A stretch of 64,000 nucleotides of DNA from an uncultured Rhodospirillales bacterium (GCA_903927465.1 CAIYMY010000215.1:1-64000); one strand, 5' to 3'. Numbered from the stretch's first letter, positions 27,064 through 36,402 are shown. The notes: generated by a model from the sequence alone, not told the origin. Numbers and translations: made by a program.

Positions 27064-27780
27064 TCACTTTACCCGAAAGATACGCGTGGAGGTCGAGATC
27101 TCCCGCACCAAATCCACTCTCTCTCCATTCCAATGGTAATCCAAGTGCCGTCCCTGGATAACGTTGGAGGCAAGGTTCGGATGGAAAAGCGCGGCGCACT
27201 CACCGCCAGGGTCACGAACACTTGGATAAACAATTCCGTCCGTTCCCGAATTTCTAAGCAATGCAGATAAATTTTGCGGCTTTGTATAATCACTGGGGGA
27301 CAGGAACATTGAAAAATCGGACTTTTCCCCGCGTAGATCACGCAGCATACCGTCAACATCAATCAGCAATTCGCGGAACTGTGAGGTCCAGCCTGGCATC
27401 TGATTAGTGGTCGTCATGAAAACTTCATGGTGATGGATCGTCTCAGCAAGGGCCGTTTCGAAGCTGCGACCAAGGTAAAGAACGCCAAACTGCCCGTCGC
27501 TGAAGCGACTAGGCCGTTCTGAGCTGACATGGGTAAAAGGCGCCATGAGGTAAGAAGCGCCTGGGCCTGAAACACGCCTATCGGGTGGCACGAGATCCAG
27601 TTTGCCAATGGTTTCAGCAAGCCTTGGATTGGTCTTCATCTCCGCCGCAATCAGCAGCGGCCAGTCCTCTGGATCGGCAACATCTTCGAATAAATCAATC
27701 GGGGGATGCAAGGTCCTGACGATTCGTCTCGCAGGTCGCCAACTTACCAGATTGATTGGTATATCGTCTGGGTCAATCAC
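27064..27780 (-). CDS. RES-domain toxin (NAD+ phosphorylase family)
   Basis: RFSDGQFGVLYLGRSFETALAETIHHHEVFM; downstream of Xre/ParS antitoxin. Confidence 0.85.
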   Translation of the reverse strand: MIDPDDIPINLVSWRPARRIVRTLHPPIDLFEDVADPEDWPLLIAAEMKTNPRLAETIGKLDLVPPDRRVSGPGASYLMAPFTHVSSERPSRFSDGQFGVLYLGRSFETALAETIHHHEVFMTTTNQMPGWTSQFRELLIDVDGMLRDLRGEKSDFSMFLSPSDYTKPQNLSALLRNSGTDGIVYPSVRDPGGECAALFHPNLASNVIQGRHLDYHWNGERVDLVREISTSTRIFRVK

Positions 27781-28193
27781 CAGCCACCACGTTCAGCATC
27801 CAGATAGTGCCGCACGCGTGTGAGGTCACTGAGTTCTCCGCCGAGCATTACCTCCAGGGCGGATCGGCCTGCAAATATGCTGTTTGGCGCCTTAATCCAA
27901 TCGTAGCCACGCTGTGCTTCCCTAAAGACGATACGCAGCGACTTATGAATCCCCATCAGGTAAGACAATCGTGCCTTGCCATCACGGCCAAGCCTTCCAG
28001 GCGCACGATCCGCCTTCCATCTGGCGAATGTACGCGGCGGAACGTCCAACAAAATCGCCGCCTGATCGTCCGTCACGCCCCATTGCCGGAAAAGGTTAAG
28101 GGCGGCACGAAACATCGCCCCAGCCTCATCATCAGAGATGGGAGAGGGGGAAAAACCCAGGGGGGTAGTCGTGACCTGCGTCAGCGTCGGCAT
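27777..28193 (-). CDS. Xre/MbcA/ParS-family antitoxin
   Basis: WGVTDDQAAILLDVPPRTFARWKA...LMGIHKSLRIVF...PNSIFAGRSALEVMLGGELSDLTRVRHYLDAERGGW. Confidence 0.9.
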   Translation of the reverse strand: MPTLTQVTTTPLGFSPSPISDDEAGAMFRAALNLFRQWGVTDDQAAILLDVPPRTFARWKADRAPGRLGRDGKARLSYLMGIHKSLRIVFREAQRGYDWIKAPNSIFAGRSALEVMLGGELSDLTRVRHYLDAERGGW

Positions 28194-28255
28194 GGTGCCT
28201 CCTTCTGGCGTTCATATCCGAATTGGGAGCCAAATGGCAAGAAAATTCCTATGCT

Positions 28256-28819
28256 TCACGTTGATGACCCTACGCCAGCCCGCTCCCCCACCAACCCATA
28301 ATACCCCGCAAGCACCCCAAGTGCCGACACCAAAACCCCCTGGCCTTGCGCGTGCCCAATCGCCTTGCCGCCCCAGCCTGACTGTCGCGCCCATTCCGTA
28401 ATGGATTGCTCGAGGCCCACCACATGCCACACGCAAGCCCCTCCAGGGCTGGCAGCGCCACCCAGCGCCTCAAGCGCTCCTGCCACGCGCTTGCGGGCCT
28501 GGAATTGCTGCTCGGTCAGCGTATCGCCACCGCCGCCCGGCATGCGGATCATCGGCATGGCGCGCAGCGTGTCCAGCGCGGCCGCTCGAAAATGCCGGCG
28601 GAATGACGCGCCCGCATCATACATCTCGCGCGTGATGGTGCCGTTGTTCAGCATCACGGCGAGTGTATCAATCGCATAACGATGCTGCACTGGCCTGCCG
28701 GTTTCGGGATCTGCTTCACGAACCGGCGCGGTGAAATCACCATGCTGCAGCCGCCATTTGGACGGGCGGGACAAATCCTCACGCGGCATGCCCCGTTTGG
28801 TCTTGCGCTTATTGGCCAT
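28256..28819 (-). CDS. DUF6456-like phage protein
   Basis: 187 aa from MANKRKTKRGMPREDL; RYAIDTLAVMLNNGTITREMYDAGASFRRHFRAA. Confidence 0.65.
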   Translation of the reverse strand: MANKRKTKRGMPREDLSRPSKWRLQHGDFTAPVREADPETGRPVQHRYAIDTLAVMLNNGTITREMYDAGASFRRHFRAAALDTLRAMPMIRMPGGGGDTLTEQQFQARKRVAGALEALGGAASPGGACVWHVVGLEQSITEWARQSGWGGKAIGHAQGQGVLVSALGVLAGYYGLVGERAGVGSST

Positions 28820-29039
28820 GGGAACCTCCAGCCTTGCGCGCGCCCCAGCGCCGCGTGGCTTCGTTGATGATCGCCTGACGCAGCCAGGGATCGGTGATGT
28901 CGAGAACGGAAAGCGCCGCCACACCATGCCGGTGCCAGGCGGCGGCACGCATGCGCTCCATCTCCCCGTCATGGGTCGCGCTGCGCGTGCCACGATCAAG
29001 CGATGACCGCGGCGACAAGGGCGGGCCAAGGTGTCTCAT
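28809..29039 (-). CDS. Hypothetical phage protein
   Basis: 76 aa from MRHLGPPLSPRSS; overlaps neighbours. Confidence 0.45.
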   Translation of the reverse strand: MRHLGPPLSPRSSLDRGTRSATHDGEMERMRAAAWHRHGVAALSVLDITDPWLRQAIINEATRRWGARKAGGSHGQ

Positions 29040-29647
29040 GGCGTAGCCCTTGTCGTGATCGGCGTATGCGCGTGGCTGTCGCAAAACCCATGGCCAAAGG
29101 GAATTTCATCGCCGAGCTTCCAGTCGAATTCCGAGCCTCGTGGTGTCAGCCGCAGCGCCGTGATTTGCGCGCCAGGAAAATGCGCATGGCTGGCTTCCAC
29201 CCAGCGATAGGCATCCCAGGCGGTAAGCACGCGGCCAACCTCGTCCAGCGTCCAGATATCGCGCTCCCGCCCGTCTCCGGCCAGTGCATGGGCTTCGGGC
29301 AGGCTGCGCACAATGCCGAGCACGCGGCCATTGGGCATGCGCGTTTCCCAGACTTCTGTCGCCAGGATCTGATGGCCGGCTGCGATGGCGGCTTGCTCCA
29401 ACGCGGCCCAGGCGCGGCGCATCGCCTCCGAATGGGCGCGCACCGCGTCCAGATCCTGCGCCGCATAGGCCGCCTGCCACTTGGCCCATTGGCGGTCAAA
29501 GCGCTCACGCAGCCCATCACCCACCAGCAGGCGCAGCCGCCCGACACCCCATTTCCGTTCCAGCGCATCGGTGACCAGATCAACCGATTGCACGAGGCCC
29601 TGGATGGCCATGGCCGTGCCGCTGGTATCTTGCTGGCCCGGATTCAT
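29036..29647 (-). CDS. Hypothetical phage protein
   Basis: 203 aa from MNPGQQDTSGTAMAIQGLVQ; ATGA overlap with 29039 start. Confidence 0.5.
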   Translation of the reverse strand: MNPGQQDTSGTAMAIQGLVQSVDLVTDALERKWGVGRLRLLVGDGLRERFDRQWAKWQAAYAAQDLDAVRAHSEAMRRAWAALEQAAIAAGHQILATEVWETRMPNGRVLGIVRSLPEAHALAGDGRERDIWTLDEVGRVLTAWDAYRWVEASHAHFPGAQITALRLTPRGSEFDWKLGDEIPFGHGFCDSHAHTPITTRATP

Positions 29648-29667
29648 GCCGCGGCCCTTGTGGGGAT

Positions 29668-29895
29668 TTGCGCCACTGCTGCGCCACTGGAAATGCTGTG
29701 GCGGCCCAAAACAGGGGTTCTTGGCTGCGCCGCTGCCCCACCGGTCCGGTTTGCGCCACTGCGCCACTGCCCCATGTCCCCTAAGGGACATGAGGGCGTG
29801 GGCCTTGCCAGTGGCGCAGAGGCGCAATCCTTCCCGGCCACCGGTTGCTGCGCCACTGCGCCAGTGATTTGCCAGTGGCGCAGGCCAGTGGCGCA
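29668..29895. repeat. Cluster of ~8-9 TGCGCCACTG(G) repeats, both orientations
   Basis: Copies at 29668-29678, 29679-29690, 29751-29761, 29761-29769, 29848-29858 (forward), 29808-29818, 29872-29882, 29885-29895 (inverted); palindrome ATGTCCC-CTAA-GGGACAT at 29774-29791. Confidence 0.85.
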
Positions 29896-29909
29896 AGACT
29901 GAACGCGGC

Positions 29910-30188
29910 TCATGCTTCCGCTCCGACAGGTATCTTGACCCGACGTTTCGGGTCGCGATGTTCGGCGCACCGGCGACGATCGACGCGCACCGGCGCATTC
30001 CGACGCGGCGTCAGCAGGTCAAACGGGGCACCGCAATCAGCGCAGTGGCAAAGCCACCGTGTCAGTTCGATTTGGCGCCCATCCTTGGTTTTGTGCGGGC
30101 GTATTTCCACACACTCAAATCGCTGGTGCTGCACAAGGGCGATACTGCCAAGCACTGGGCGGCCTGGCAGGGTCAATCGGGTTTTCAT
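29910..30188 (-). CDS. Small Cys-containing phage protein (possible Zn-binding)
   Basis: WLCHCADCGAPFDLLTPRRNAPVRVDRRRCAEHRDPKRR; 4-nt overlap with 30185 gene. Confidence 0.5.
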   Translation of the reverse strand: MKTRLTLPGRPVLGSIALVQHQRFECVEIRPHKTKDGRQIELTRWLCHCADCGAPFDLLTPRRNAPVRVDRRRCAEHRDPKRRVKIPVGAEA

Positions 30189-32416
30189 GGGTGCTCTCCT
30201 TCCTCGGCGTGCAACCGCATGCCGGCGACGACCTGCGGATCATGTTCGAGCCCCTTGCGCGGCTTGCGCTGCTTGGGGCTTGGGTAATCGACGATGCGAA
30301 GGGCCTTGCTCGCGAAATAGGCGGCGAGCATCGCGCGCGCCTGTTCCTCGCTGCATCCGGTGGTGGCCATGATCAGCTCACCACCCCAGCGCCCAAAATC
30401 CTGTTTGCGTGCGGACCAACGTTCCCCATCATCCCTGGGGCTGCCGAGCTGCTCGACCAGATCGGCGGAGTCATTCATGGACAATTCGCAAAACACCGAG
30501 GCCGGGCGCCAACGCGCGATGGCCTGCACATGATCGCCATTCGGCAGCGCGATTGATCGAAGCTGCAGCCAGGTGGCATCGAGCGGCCGCGGTGCCAGAT
30601 TGAGCTTGGCGTTATCGGCGCGGACATAGAACCAGCGTTCTTCTTCGGGGACGCCAAAGCGCTTGGCTTCACCATCATCCATGCTGCGCAGCGCTACAGC
30701 CGCGCGCGCTGCATCAACCAGCGCCGAGGCACCGCGGAACGCATCTGCATCGCCCGCCACGCCGCCCTTGCGGAAATGATGCACCAGCAGGATGGCGCAG
30801 CCCGCCGCATCGGCAACGCGCGACCAAAGCGTTGCCGCGAAATCCACCTGCTCGTTGCGGTTTTCCTCAAGCCGATGCGATTTGACGAAAGGGTCAACAA
30901 TCAGCAGCCGCACTTCGCGCCGGATCAATTCGGCAATCAGCGCATCGGCGATCGGCGTTGCAACCGTGCTGCCATCCGGCAGGCGCACGGCCATGATCAA
31001 TGGCTGGTCCCGCCCGCTATCGAGGTAAAGCCGCCCCGTCATGGCTGCAGGGCGAATGCCATGCGCAATCAGCGCGGCCTGAACTCGGCGCAGCAGTTCC
31101 TCGCGCGGGTCTTCCAAATTGTAGATCCAGACCGCGCCGGTGCTATGCACTGGCTCCTCGACCAAAGGGCGACCAAGCGCGACGGCAAGCCCGACGGCAA
31201 TGGCATAGGCGGTCTTGCCGGTGCCGCCCGGCGCGCCAAGCACAGAGACAAAGCGCCGGATCAGAAAATGGCCATAGACCCATTCGCGCGGCGGCAGCTT
31301 GGCAAGCTGGTCAGGCTCGAAGGGGGTGGCAATCAGGCTGGGCGCAGTCTCCGCCGCGATGGCGCCTACGGGTGCGCTACGCGCGGCCAGGGGCGGGTTG
31401 GGCAGGTTGGACTCCCAATCCTCCCCGGCAGGCGGTGCAACGCCAACACGCCCGGCCGCACTGGCGTTTCCAGCGATCAGCGATGGCTTGACCCAGAGCG
31501 GATTGGCCATTCGCGCCAGATGATACAAGGACGCATAGCCAATCCGGTCGGGTGGGCTGCGAAACCAATGCTGCCAGCGTTCCAGGCAGGCCACTTCCTG
31601 GTGCTTGTTGGATTTCGCCGACCAGGCAAGCCAGGCAGCAAGGCCCTCCTCACTGGCCGATGACGCACGCCAGACCGCCATGCCGATCTTTGACCATTCA
31701 TCCCAGGGCAGATCGGCATTCGGTATTTGCGCCAGTGCCGCGACGATATCCGCAGCCGCAGCCCGGCTATCGGGATTGGCGCGCGGCGGCGCTTGGTCGG
31801 GCAATGTCTGCGCATCGGGCCGCGCCAGCAGCAGCAATTCCGTCGCAATATCAGCGATGGGGCGCAAGGCATCGGGCGTTTGAGGCAATTGGCGACCGGA
31901 GACAGTGACGAAACGCGGGCAGCGATGGAAAATCTCGACACTGCCGCCCTCCGGCATGGCAATGCGCCGATGCACCGGCGCGCGCAGCCCATCATTGCTG
32001 CCAATGATCCGAAGCCCGCGCCCGGATGGCGTGATTTCCGTATAGCTATCAGCTTCCTCAACAAGGCGTAGCGCCCAATCGGCGAGTATGCCCGTGGCCG
32101 GGTCGCGGCAATGATCGAGATCGAGAAAGACATGCGTCGCATCATCGCGCAGCACATATCCGGCGCCATCGGCCTCGGCGGCGGCGACAGCACCCATGGC
32201 AGCCGCAAAACTATCCCAGGACGCAGGATCCTGGGTTGAGGCATGGCGCCAGGGATCGCTGGCGCGAAACAGCGGCTTGTCGGGCTTGGCGCCGGGGCTG
32301 GTTTCCGTCCAGCGCCAAATCACCCAATGATTGGCGGCGGTGAGGGCTTGCAGCGCCATGGGCAACGGGCAGATCAACCCATCGCCCATGGACGCAACCT
32401 GCTCCACCGCCGACAT
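30185..32416 (-). CDS. Phage replication protein: primase-like N-term + RepA/AAA helicase-like ATPase
   Basis: VIWRWTETSPGAKPDKPLFRAS...HVFLDLDHCRDP...TPSGRGLRIIG; Walker A VLGAPGGTGKTAYAIAVGLAVA; LLIVDPFVKSHR. Confidence 0.85.
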   Translation of the reverse strand: MSAVEQVASMGDGLICPLPMALQALTAANHWVIWRWTETSPGAKPDKPLFRASDPWRHASTQDPASWDSFAAAMGAVAAAEADGAGYVLRDDATHVFLDLDHCRDPATGILADWALRLVEEADSYTEITPSGRGLRIIGSNDGLRAPVHRRIAMPEGGSVEIFHRCPRFVTVSGRQLPQTPDALRPIADIATELLLLARPDAQTLPDQAPPRANPDSRAAAADIVAALAQIPNADLPWDEWSKIGMAVWRASSASEEGLAAWLAWSAKSNKHQEVACLERWQHWFRSPPDRIGYASLYHLARMANPLWVKPSLIAGNASAAGRVGVAPPAGEDWESNLPNPPLAARSAPVGAIAAETAPSLIATPFEPDQLAKLPPREWVYGHFLIRRFVSVLGAPGGTGKTAYAIAVGLAVALGRPLVEEPVHSTGAVWIYNLEDPREELLRRVQAALIAHGIRPAAMTGRLYLDSGRDQPLIMAVRLPDGSTVATPIADALIAELIRREVRLLIVDPFVKSHRLEENRNEQVDFAATLWSRVADAAGCAILLVHHFRKGGVAGDADAFRGASALVDAARAAVALRSMDDGEAKRFGVPEEERWFYVRADNAKLNLAPRPLDATWLQLRSIALPNGDHVQAIARWRPASVFCELSMNDSADLVEQLGSPRDDGERWSARKQDFGRWGGELIMATTGCSEEQARAMLAAYFASKALRIVDYPSPKQRKPRKGLEHDPQVVAGMRLHAEEGEHP

Positions 32417-32419
32417 GCT

Positions 32420-33103
32420 TCAGAATTCCGTATCGTGCGTCGCCAACTCCGGGGCCGGCGCCGCAACCGGCGCTGGCACATGGCGCGCGGGCGCGGGCGC
32501 TATCGGCGCGGTAGCGCGTGGCGCGACGCTGGCTGGTGCTGCGATGCTCGGCAAAGCGCCCATCGGCATGTCATCTGGTCGCGGCAGCCATTTCTCGATC
32601 TGAAAAATCGGTGCGTAATTGGTTGTCTGCCCTTGCGGCGCTTTGCTCACAACGGGTGTCGTGCCGGCCAGCATCACCAGGGGGACCAGACGCTGGCCTG
32701 ATTCTGGTGCTGCTTCATATTGGTTGTGCAAGGCATCCATGGCCGCGATCACCACGCGCGCGGTGGCAGTAAATTCACGCAAGCCGCCGAGCAGCTTCGG
32801 CGCATAGACACGAAGGCGAAAACCCTGGCGATGCTCCTTGGAAGGTTGCTGCGGCATGGGTTCGCCAAAGCGCACCATGTGAAAATCCGGCGCGCCACCC
32901 GTGAAGGATATCCAGCCCACTTCAATCTGGGCCAGATCCATCAGCATGAGCGGCGCTGGCGAGGTGATATCCGTGTTTTTGGATTCCCACTTGCCATCAG
33001 GCTTTTGTTCGCGGTCGTGGCGGAACAGGCGCCCGGCACGCGCATCGTAGCGGATATGCGGAAAGATTTCGGCATTGGTGTTGGTATTGAGTCCGAGGGC
33101 CAT
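32420..33103 (-). CDS. Phage replication-associated protein
   Basis: 227 aa, between nuclease and primase; RLFRHDREQKPDGKWESKNTDIT. Confidence 0.5.
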   Translation of the reverse strand: MALGLNTNTNAEIFPHIRYDARAGRLFRHDREQKPDGKWESKNTDITSPAPLMLMDLAQIEVGWISFTGGAPDFHMVRFGEPMPQQPSKEHRQGFRLRVYAPKLLGGLREFTATARVVIAAMDALHNQYEAAPESGQRLVPLVMLAGTTPVVSKAPQGQTTNYAPIFQIEKWLPRPDDMPMGALPSIAAPASVAPRATAPIAPAPARHVPAPVAAPAPELATHDTEF

Positions 33104-33167
33104 TGGCCTCTCCTTTCTTGCGGGGGGTGCGCGCCGGTTGCGGCGGGCGCGCAGCGCCGTGGCCGGG

Positions 33168-33290
33168 TCAGGCGATCAGCCCCCAGGCCAGGAACAACAG
33201 CGTCCAGAGGCCAGCCCAATGCAGCGTGGCCAGGATCAATTCGGGCGAGAGCGCAGGCCGCAGCCGCGCGCGTCGGGGTTCAAAAGCCAT
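33168..33290 (-). CDS. 40-aa membrane peptide
   Basis: MAFEPRRARLRPALSPELILATLHWAGLWTLLFLAWGLIA; overlaps upstream gene end. Confidence 0.4.
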   Translation of the reverse strand: MAFEPRRARLRPALSPELILATLHWAGLWTLLFLAWGLIA

Positions 33291-34041
33291 AGACTTCCTT
33301 CCCCAGCGCGCGGGCTTCCGGTGATGACCACCAGAAGGTCTCAAAATCAGGGCAGATGAGTGCCGCGAGTTCTTGTGCATCACGCGATAGGCGGAGAAAG
33401 CGTTCCAGCCGGATGGCGATGGCCCGCAGTATCGCAAGCTGTGCCGGCACATCGGGAAGCACATAGACCGCCACTTTCTTTGGCGTGGCATAGCAAAAGC
33501 GCATTTCCCGATTGGTGCCGGCCACATAGACAGCGCCCTGGCGCGCATGGGGCGCGCTGATGTCACTGGCCAGCCGGAATTGCGTCTTGAGATCCAGCAC
33601 AATGCCATGCGCGTCCCAGACGAAATCCTGATAACCGATGACAGGAACGGGGATATCATCCAGGCGAATTTCCACCCGATGCTGATGCTGGCCCTCAGGC
33701 GGGCTGGTCGGCACCCCATATTGGCGCAGCTCCGCCAGCGCCAATTCGACAATGGCTGGGATCGCCTCGCGTTCCTTGGCGCGATTGGGATCGGCGGAAA
33801 GCGCCGACAGCCGATCAAATTCCGCGAGCGCTGCCGCCTGGCATTCCGCCACGGGCAAGGCCGGATCGAAAAGGCCGAGCGACACGCCATGTTCGGCCGC
33901 CGTGCCGCGATACGCTGCCGCGCCAACCGGTGCACGCCGACGCAACAGTTTTTCCACCACCCAAAGCGCGGGCGCGGCGGCATAGAGATTGAGGCTGGTC
34001 GCTGAGAGATGCTCAAGACCATGCAAGGCAAAGCCGTTCAT
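33280..34041 (-). CDS. PD-(D/E)XK-like nuclease
   Basis: LSATSLNLYAAAPALWVVEKLL...VIGYQDFVWDAHGIVLDLKT. Confidence 0.7.
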   Translation of the reverse strand: MNGFALHGLEHLSATSLNLYAAAPALWVVEKLLRRRAPVGAAAYRGTAAEHGVSLGLFDPALPVAECQAAALAEFDRLSALSADPNRAKEREAIPAIVELALAELRQYGVPTSPPEGQHQHRVEIRLDDIPVPVIGYQDFVWDAHGIVLDLKTQFRLASDISAPHARQGAVYVAGTNREMRFCYATPKKVAVYVLPDVPAQLAILRAIAIRLERFLRLSRDAQELAALICPDFETFWWSSPEARALGKEVYGF

Positions 34042-34394
34042 GCCTGCATCTCCCGCTCGGCAGGCGGCAGGCCGCGCCCGAGCAATTCAAGCCAGACATG
34101 CAAGGGCACCACCACAAGCGGTGCGGCACGGTCACGCCAGAGAAACAGCGCGTCATGGCTGCCAAGCCAGCGTTCCAGCGTCTTGAAGCCCTCGCCATCG
34201 CCGCGCGCCTTGACTTCGGCCACCAGGGGCGGCTCGGCCGTGCCGCGCGCATAGATGTCAATGTCAGCGCCATTGCTGCGATAGTGCGTGGCACCAGATA
34301 ACGGGACACGTTCCGCCGCGATGCCGCTTTGCTTGTGGATCTCCACCAGCGCGCGTTCACGCCGAAGGCCTTTGTCGCGTGAGGGCTTACCCAT
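34038..34394 (-). CDS. Holliday-junction-resolvase-like nuclease
   Basis: GKPSRDKGLRRERALVEIHKQSGIAAERVPLSGA...DIDIYARGTAEPPLVAEVKARG. Confidence 0.7.
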   Translation of the reverse strand: MGKPSRDKGLRRERALVEIHKQSGIAAERVPLSGATHYRSNGADIDIYARGTAEPPLVAEVKARGDGEGFKTLERWLGSHDALFLWRDRAAPLVVVPLHVWLELLGRGLPPAEREMQA

Positions 34395-34722
34395 GTTGGG
34401 GCCCGCCCTTGGCCAGGACCAGTTTCGCCTTGCCCAGATTGGCAGACCGATCAGCAGACGCATCGCTAATGGTGCGGGAGCGACCGATGGAGCCAAGCTC
34501 GGTTAGCAGGCGTTCATCCACTGGCTTGCCGGTCATGCGCGCGGCAGCCGCGACGCCGGCCCAATGCCGGGCAGGGATGCCCCGGCGGCGCCAGGCGCGG
34601 ACCGTGACGGCCTCGACATCGAGCGCGATGGCGAGCTCGGTCGCGCTGCGCCAGAGGTTGATGACTTCCGCGAAATCGCGCGGCATTTGCGGGGTATGGG
34701 GGCGCGAAGGGTGCTGGCGCAT
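34387..34722 (-). CDS. Cro-like HTH protein (carph-isopro type)
   Basis: VINLWRSATELAIALDVEAVTVRAWRRRGIPARHWAGVAAA; divergent from CI-like repressor. Confidence 0.7.
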   Translation of the reverse strand: MRQHPSRPHTPQMPRDFAEVINLWRSATELAIALDVEAVTVRAWRRRGIPARHWAGVAAAARMTGKPVDERLLTELGSIGRSRTISDASADRSANLGKAKLVLAKGGPQHG

Positions 34723-34784
34723 TGTCTCCTCGGGGGGGCGAGACGGGTTGGGTGGCCAACAGATACATAGAGTCGCGCTACTAA

Positions 34785-34797
34785 AACAAGACTTGTT
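34785..34797. promoter_or_regulatory. Candidate repressor operator AACAAG-A-CTTGTT
   Basis: Perfect 6-bp inverted repeat in divergent CI/Cro intergenic region. Confidence 0.5.
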
Positions 34798-34853
34798 GTA
34801 TATTTTTCTTTCTGCTACATAATGGCGCAGTAAACGCTACAAGATGCAACGCA

Positions 34854-35627
34854 ATGGACACCATCGCAGAACGCCTACGCCGCTTTCGGGAGGCCAAAGG
34901 CATTGATTCCGGGGCAGAATTGGCCCGCCTCGCCGGCGTGCCAGAGGCGACTTATCGCGCCTATGAAAGCGGCCGCCGCCCCCTGACGGCGCGTGCTGCG
35001 CGCGAGCTTGCCGTGCCGCTTGGCATCTCCTGGCAGCTGCTTTTGTTCGGCAAGGAGCCGACCGAGGGCGGCATTGCTATCAATACGCCCGAGGAAGCCG
35101 CGGCGATGCTTGGTCAGCGCGTGCGCCGCAAACCCATGTCGTCCCGCGTGCCGGCTTACACTGGGCCTACCGAGGTCGAGCTGGTGAATATGGCGGGTGA
35201 CAGCTACGCGCTGCTGCCCGTTTATGATGCTGCCGCCTCTGCAGGGCCTGGCTTGGAAATTGACCGTGCCTCGGTGATCTACCGCATTGCCTTTCGCGAG
35301 GATTGGATCCGCAACGTGACGCGCGCCCCGCTGGAGCAGTTGGGCGTCATCACCGTGGATGGGGATTCGATGGAGCCGACGCTGCGTACCGGCGATACAG
35401 TGCTGGTGGATTTCGGACAGAACCAGCCGGGCGACAAGGATGGCATTTACGTCATCCGTACCGGGAATGGGCTGCAGGTGAAGCGCTTGCAGGTGGAGCT
35501 TGGACGCTCGGCGCGGCTGACGGTACTGTCGGACAACCCAGCCTATCAGCCGCAGCGCAATCTGAGCCCCGAGGATATTCAGGTCATTGGCCGGGTGATT
35601 TGGCTGGGGCGGCAGGTCGGATCCTGA
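34854..35627 (+). CDS. CI-like repressor, HTH + S24 peptidase
   Basis: HTH SGAELARLAGVPEATYRAYESGRRPLTARAARELA; S24 GVITVDGDSMEPTLRTGDTVLVDF. Confidence 0.92.
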   Translation: MDTIAERLRRFREAKGIDSGAELARLAGVPEATYRAYESGRRPLTARAARELAVPLGISWQLLLFGKEPTEGGIAINTPEEAAAMLGQRVRRKPMSSRVPAYTGPTEVELVNMAGDSYALLPVYDAAASAGPGLEIDRASVIYRIAFREDWIRNVTRAPLEQLGVITVDGDSMEPTLRTGDTVLVDFGQNQPGDKDGIYVIRTGNGLQVKRLQVELGRSARLTVLSDNPAYQPQRNLSPEDIQVIGRVIWLGRQVGS

Positions 35628-35701
35628 TTGCTAGCTGCTTGACTTTGTAGCGATACAAACTAGCACTCCCCAAGCCTTCTTGTGCTGCGTATTGTCGCGC
35701 T

Positions 35702-35896
35702 ATGCAGCGTGACACATCGACACCCAACCCCCACCTTCCGCCGCACCTCCGCGAGGTCTGCGACATCCTCGCCCGCGGCTTGCTGCGGCTCCGCAGCCGC
35801 ACTGCCGAGAAAGCTGCTGGCCGTGGAGAGCGGTTGCTACACTTCTCGGCGCCCCAGCGCCTGCATGCGAACCCGACCAAACGGAGAGACGCATGA
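35702..35896 (+). CDS. Small ORF upstream of DUF2924 gene
   Basis: HLPPHLREVCDILARGLLRLRSR; overlaps next start. Confidence 0.5.
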   Translation: MQRDTSTPNPHLPPHLREVCDILARGLLRLRSRTAEKAAGRGERLLHFSAPQRLHANPTKRRDA

Positions 35897-36402
35897 CGCA
35901 CAAAACCAAATCCAAATCGGCCGCGACGCCAACATTCACCGCCCCCGCCATTCCGACCGCCGATGTGCTTGGCAGGCTCGCCGCGCTCAAGACCGCCGCG
36001 ATACCCGCCTTGAAGCAGCAATGGCGCGAGCTTTTTGGTGCGGAGCCGCCGCCCTATAATCGGCGCTTTCTGGAAAGCAGGCTCGGCTATCGCATTCAGG
36101 AACTGGCCTATGGCGGGTTGAAGCCGGAAACACTGGCGCGGCTTGAAGTGTTGGGCCAGCAATTCGATGGCGGCAAAATTACCATCCGCCGCATGCGTGG
36201 CGAAGATAGGCCGATCGCCGGAACGATGCTGATCCGCGAGTATCAGGGTGTCGAGTACGTGGTGACCGTGACGCGCAATGGCTATGAATATGCGGGCCAG
36301 CCCTACAAATCGCTCTCGGCCATTGCGCGGGCCATCACCGGCACGCGCTGGAATGGGCGCGTGTTCTTTGGGCTGCGGTCTAGTCGGGGCCTCGCCGCAT
36401 GA
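35893..36402 (+). CDS. DUF2924 protein
   Basis: LKQQWRELFGAEPPPYNRRFLESRLGYRIQELAYGGL. Confidence 0.85.
   Translation: MTHKTKSKSAATPTFTAPAIPTADVLGRLAALKTAAIPALKQQWRELFGAEPPPYNRRFLESRLGYRIQELAYGGLKPETLARLEVLGQQFDGGKITIRRMRGEDRPIAGTMLIREYQGVEYVVTVTRNGYEYAGQPYKSLSAIARAITGTRWNGRVFFGLRSSRGLAA

Noticed and set aside
29668-29895. CRISPR array
   Set aside because: Repeats too short (10-11 bp), irregular spacing, mixed orientation, no cas genes
29644-29970. Protein-coding explanation for the GCGCCACTG repeats
   Set aside because: Frames across it give no family-like protein and copies occur in both orientations, so a DNA-level repeat is more likely
30776-31663. 295-aa plus ORF
   Set aside because: Antisense to the well-supported replication ATPase; no recognisable family
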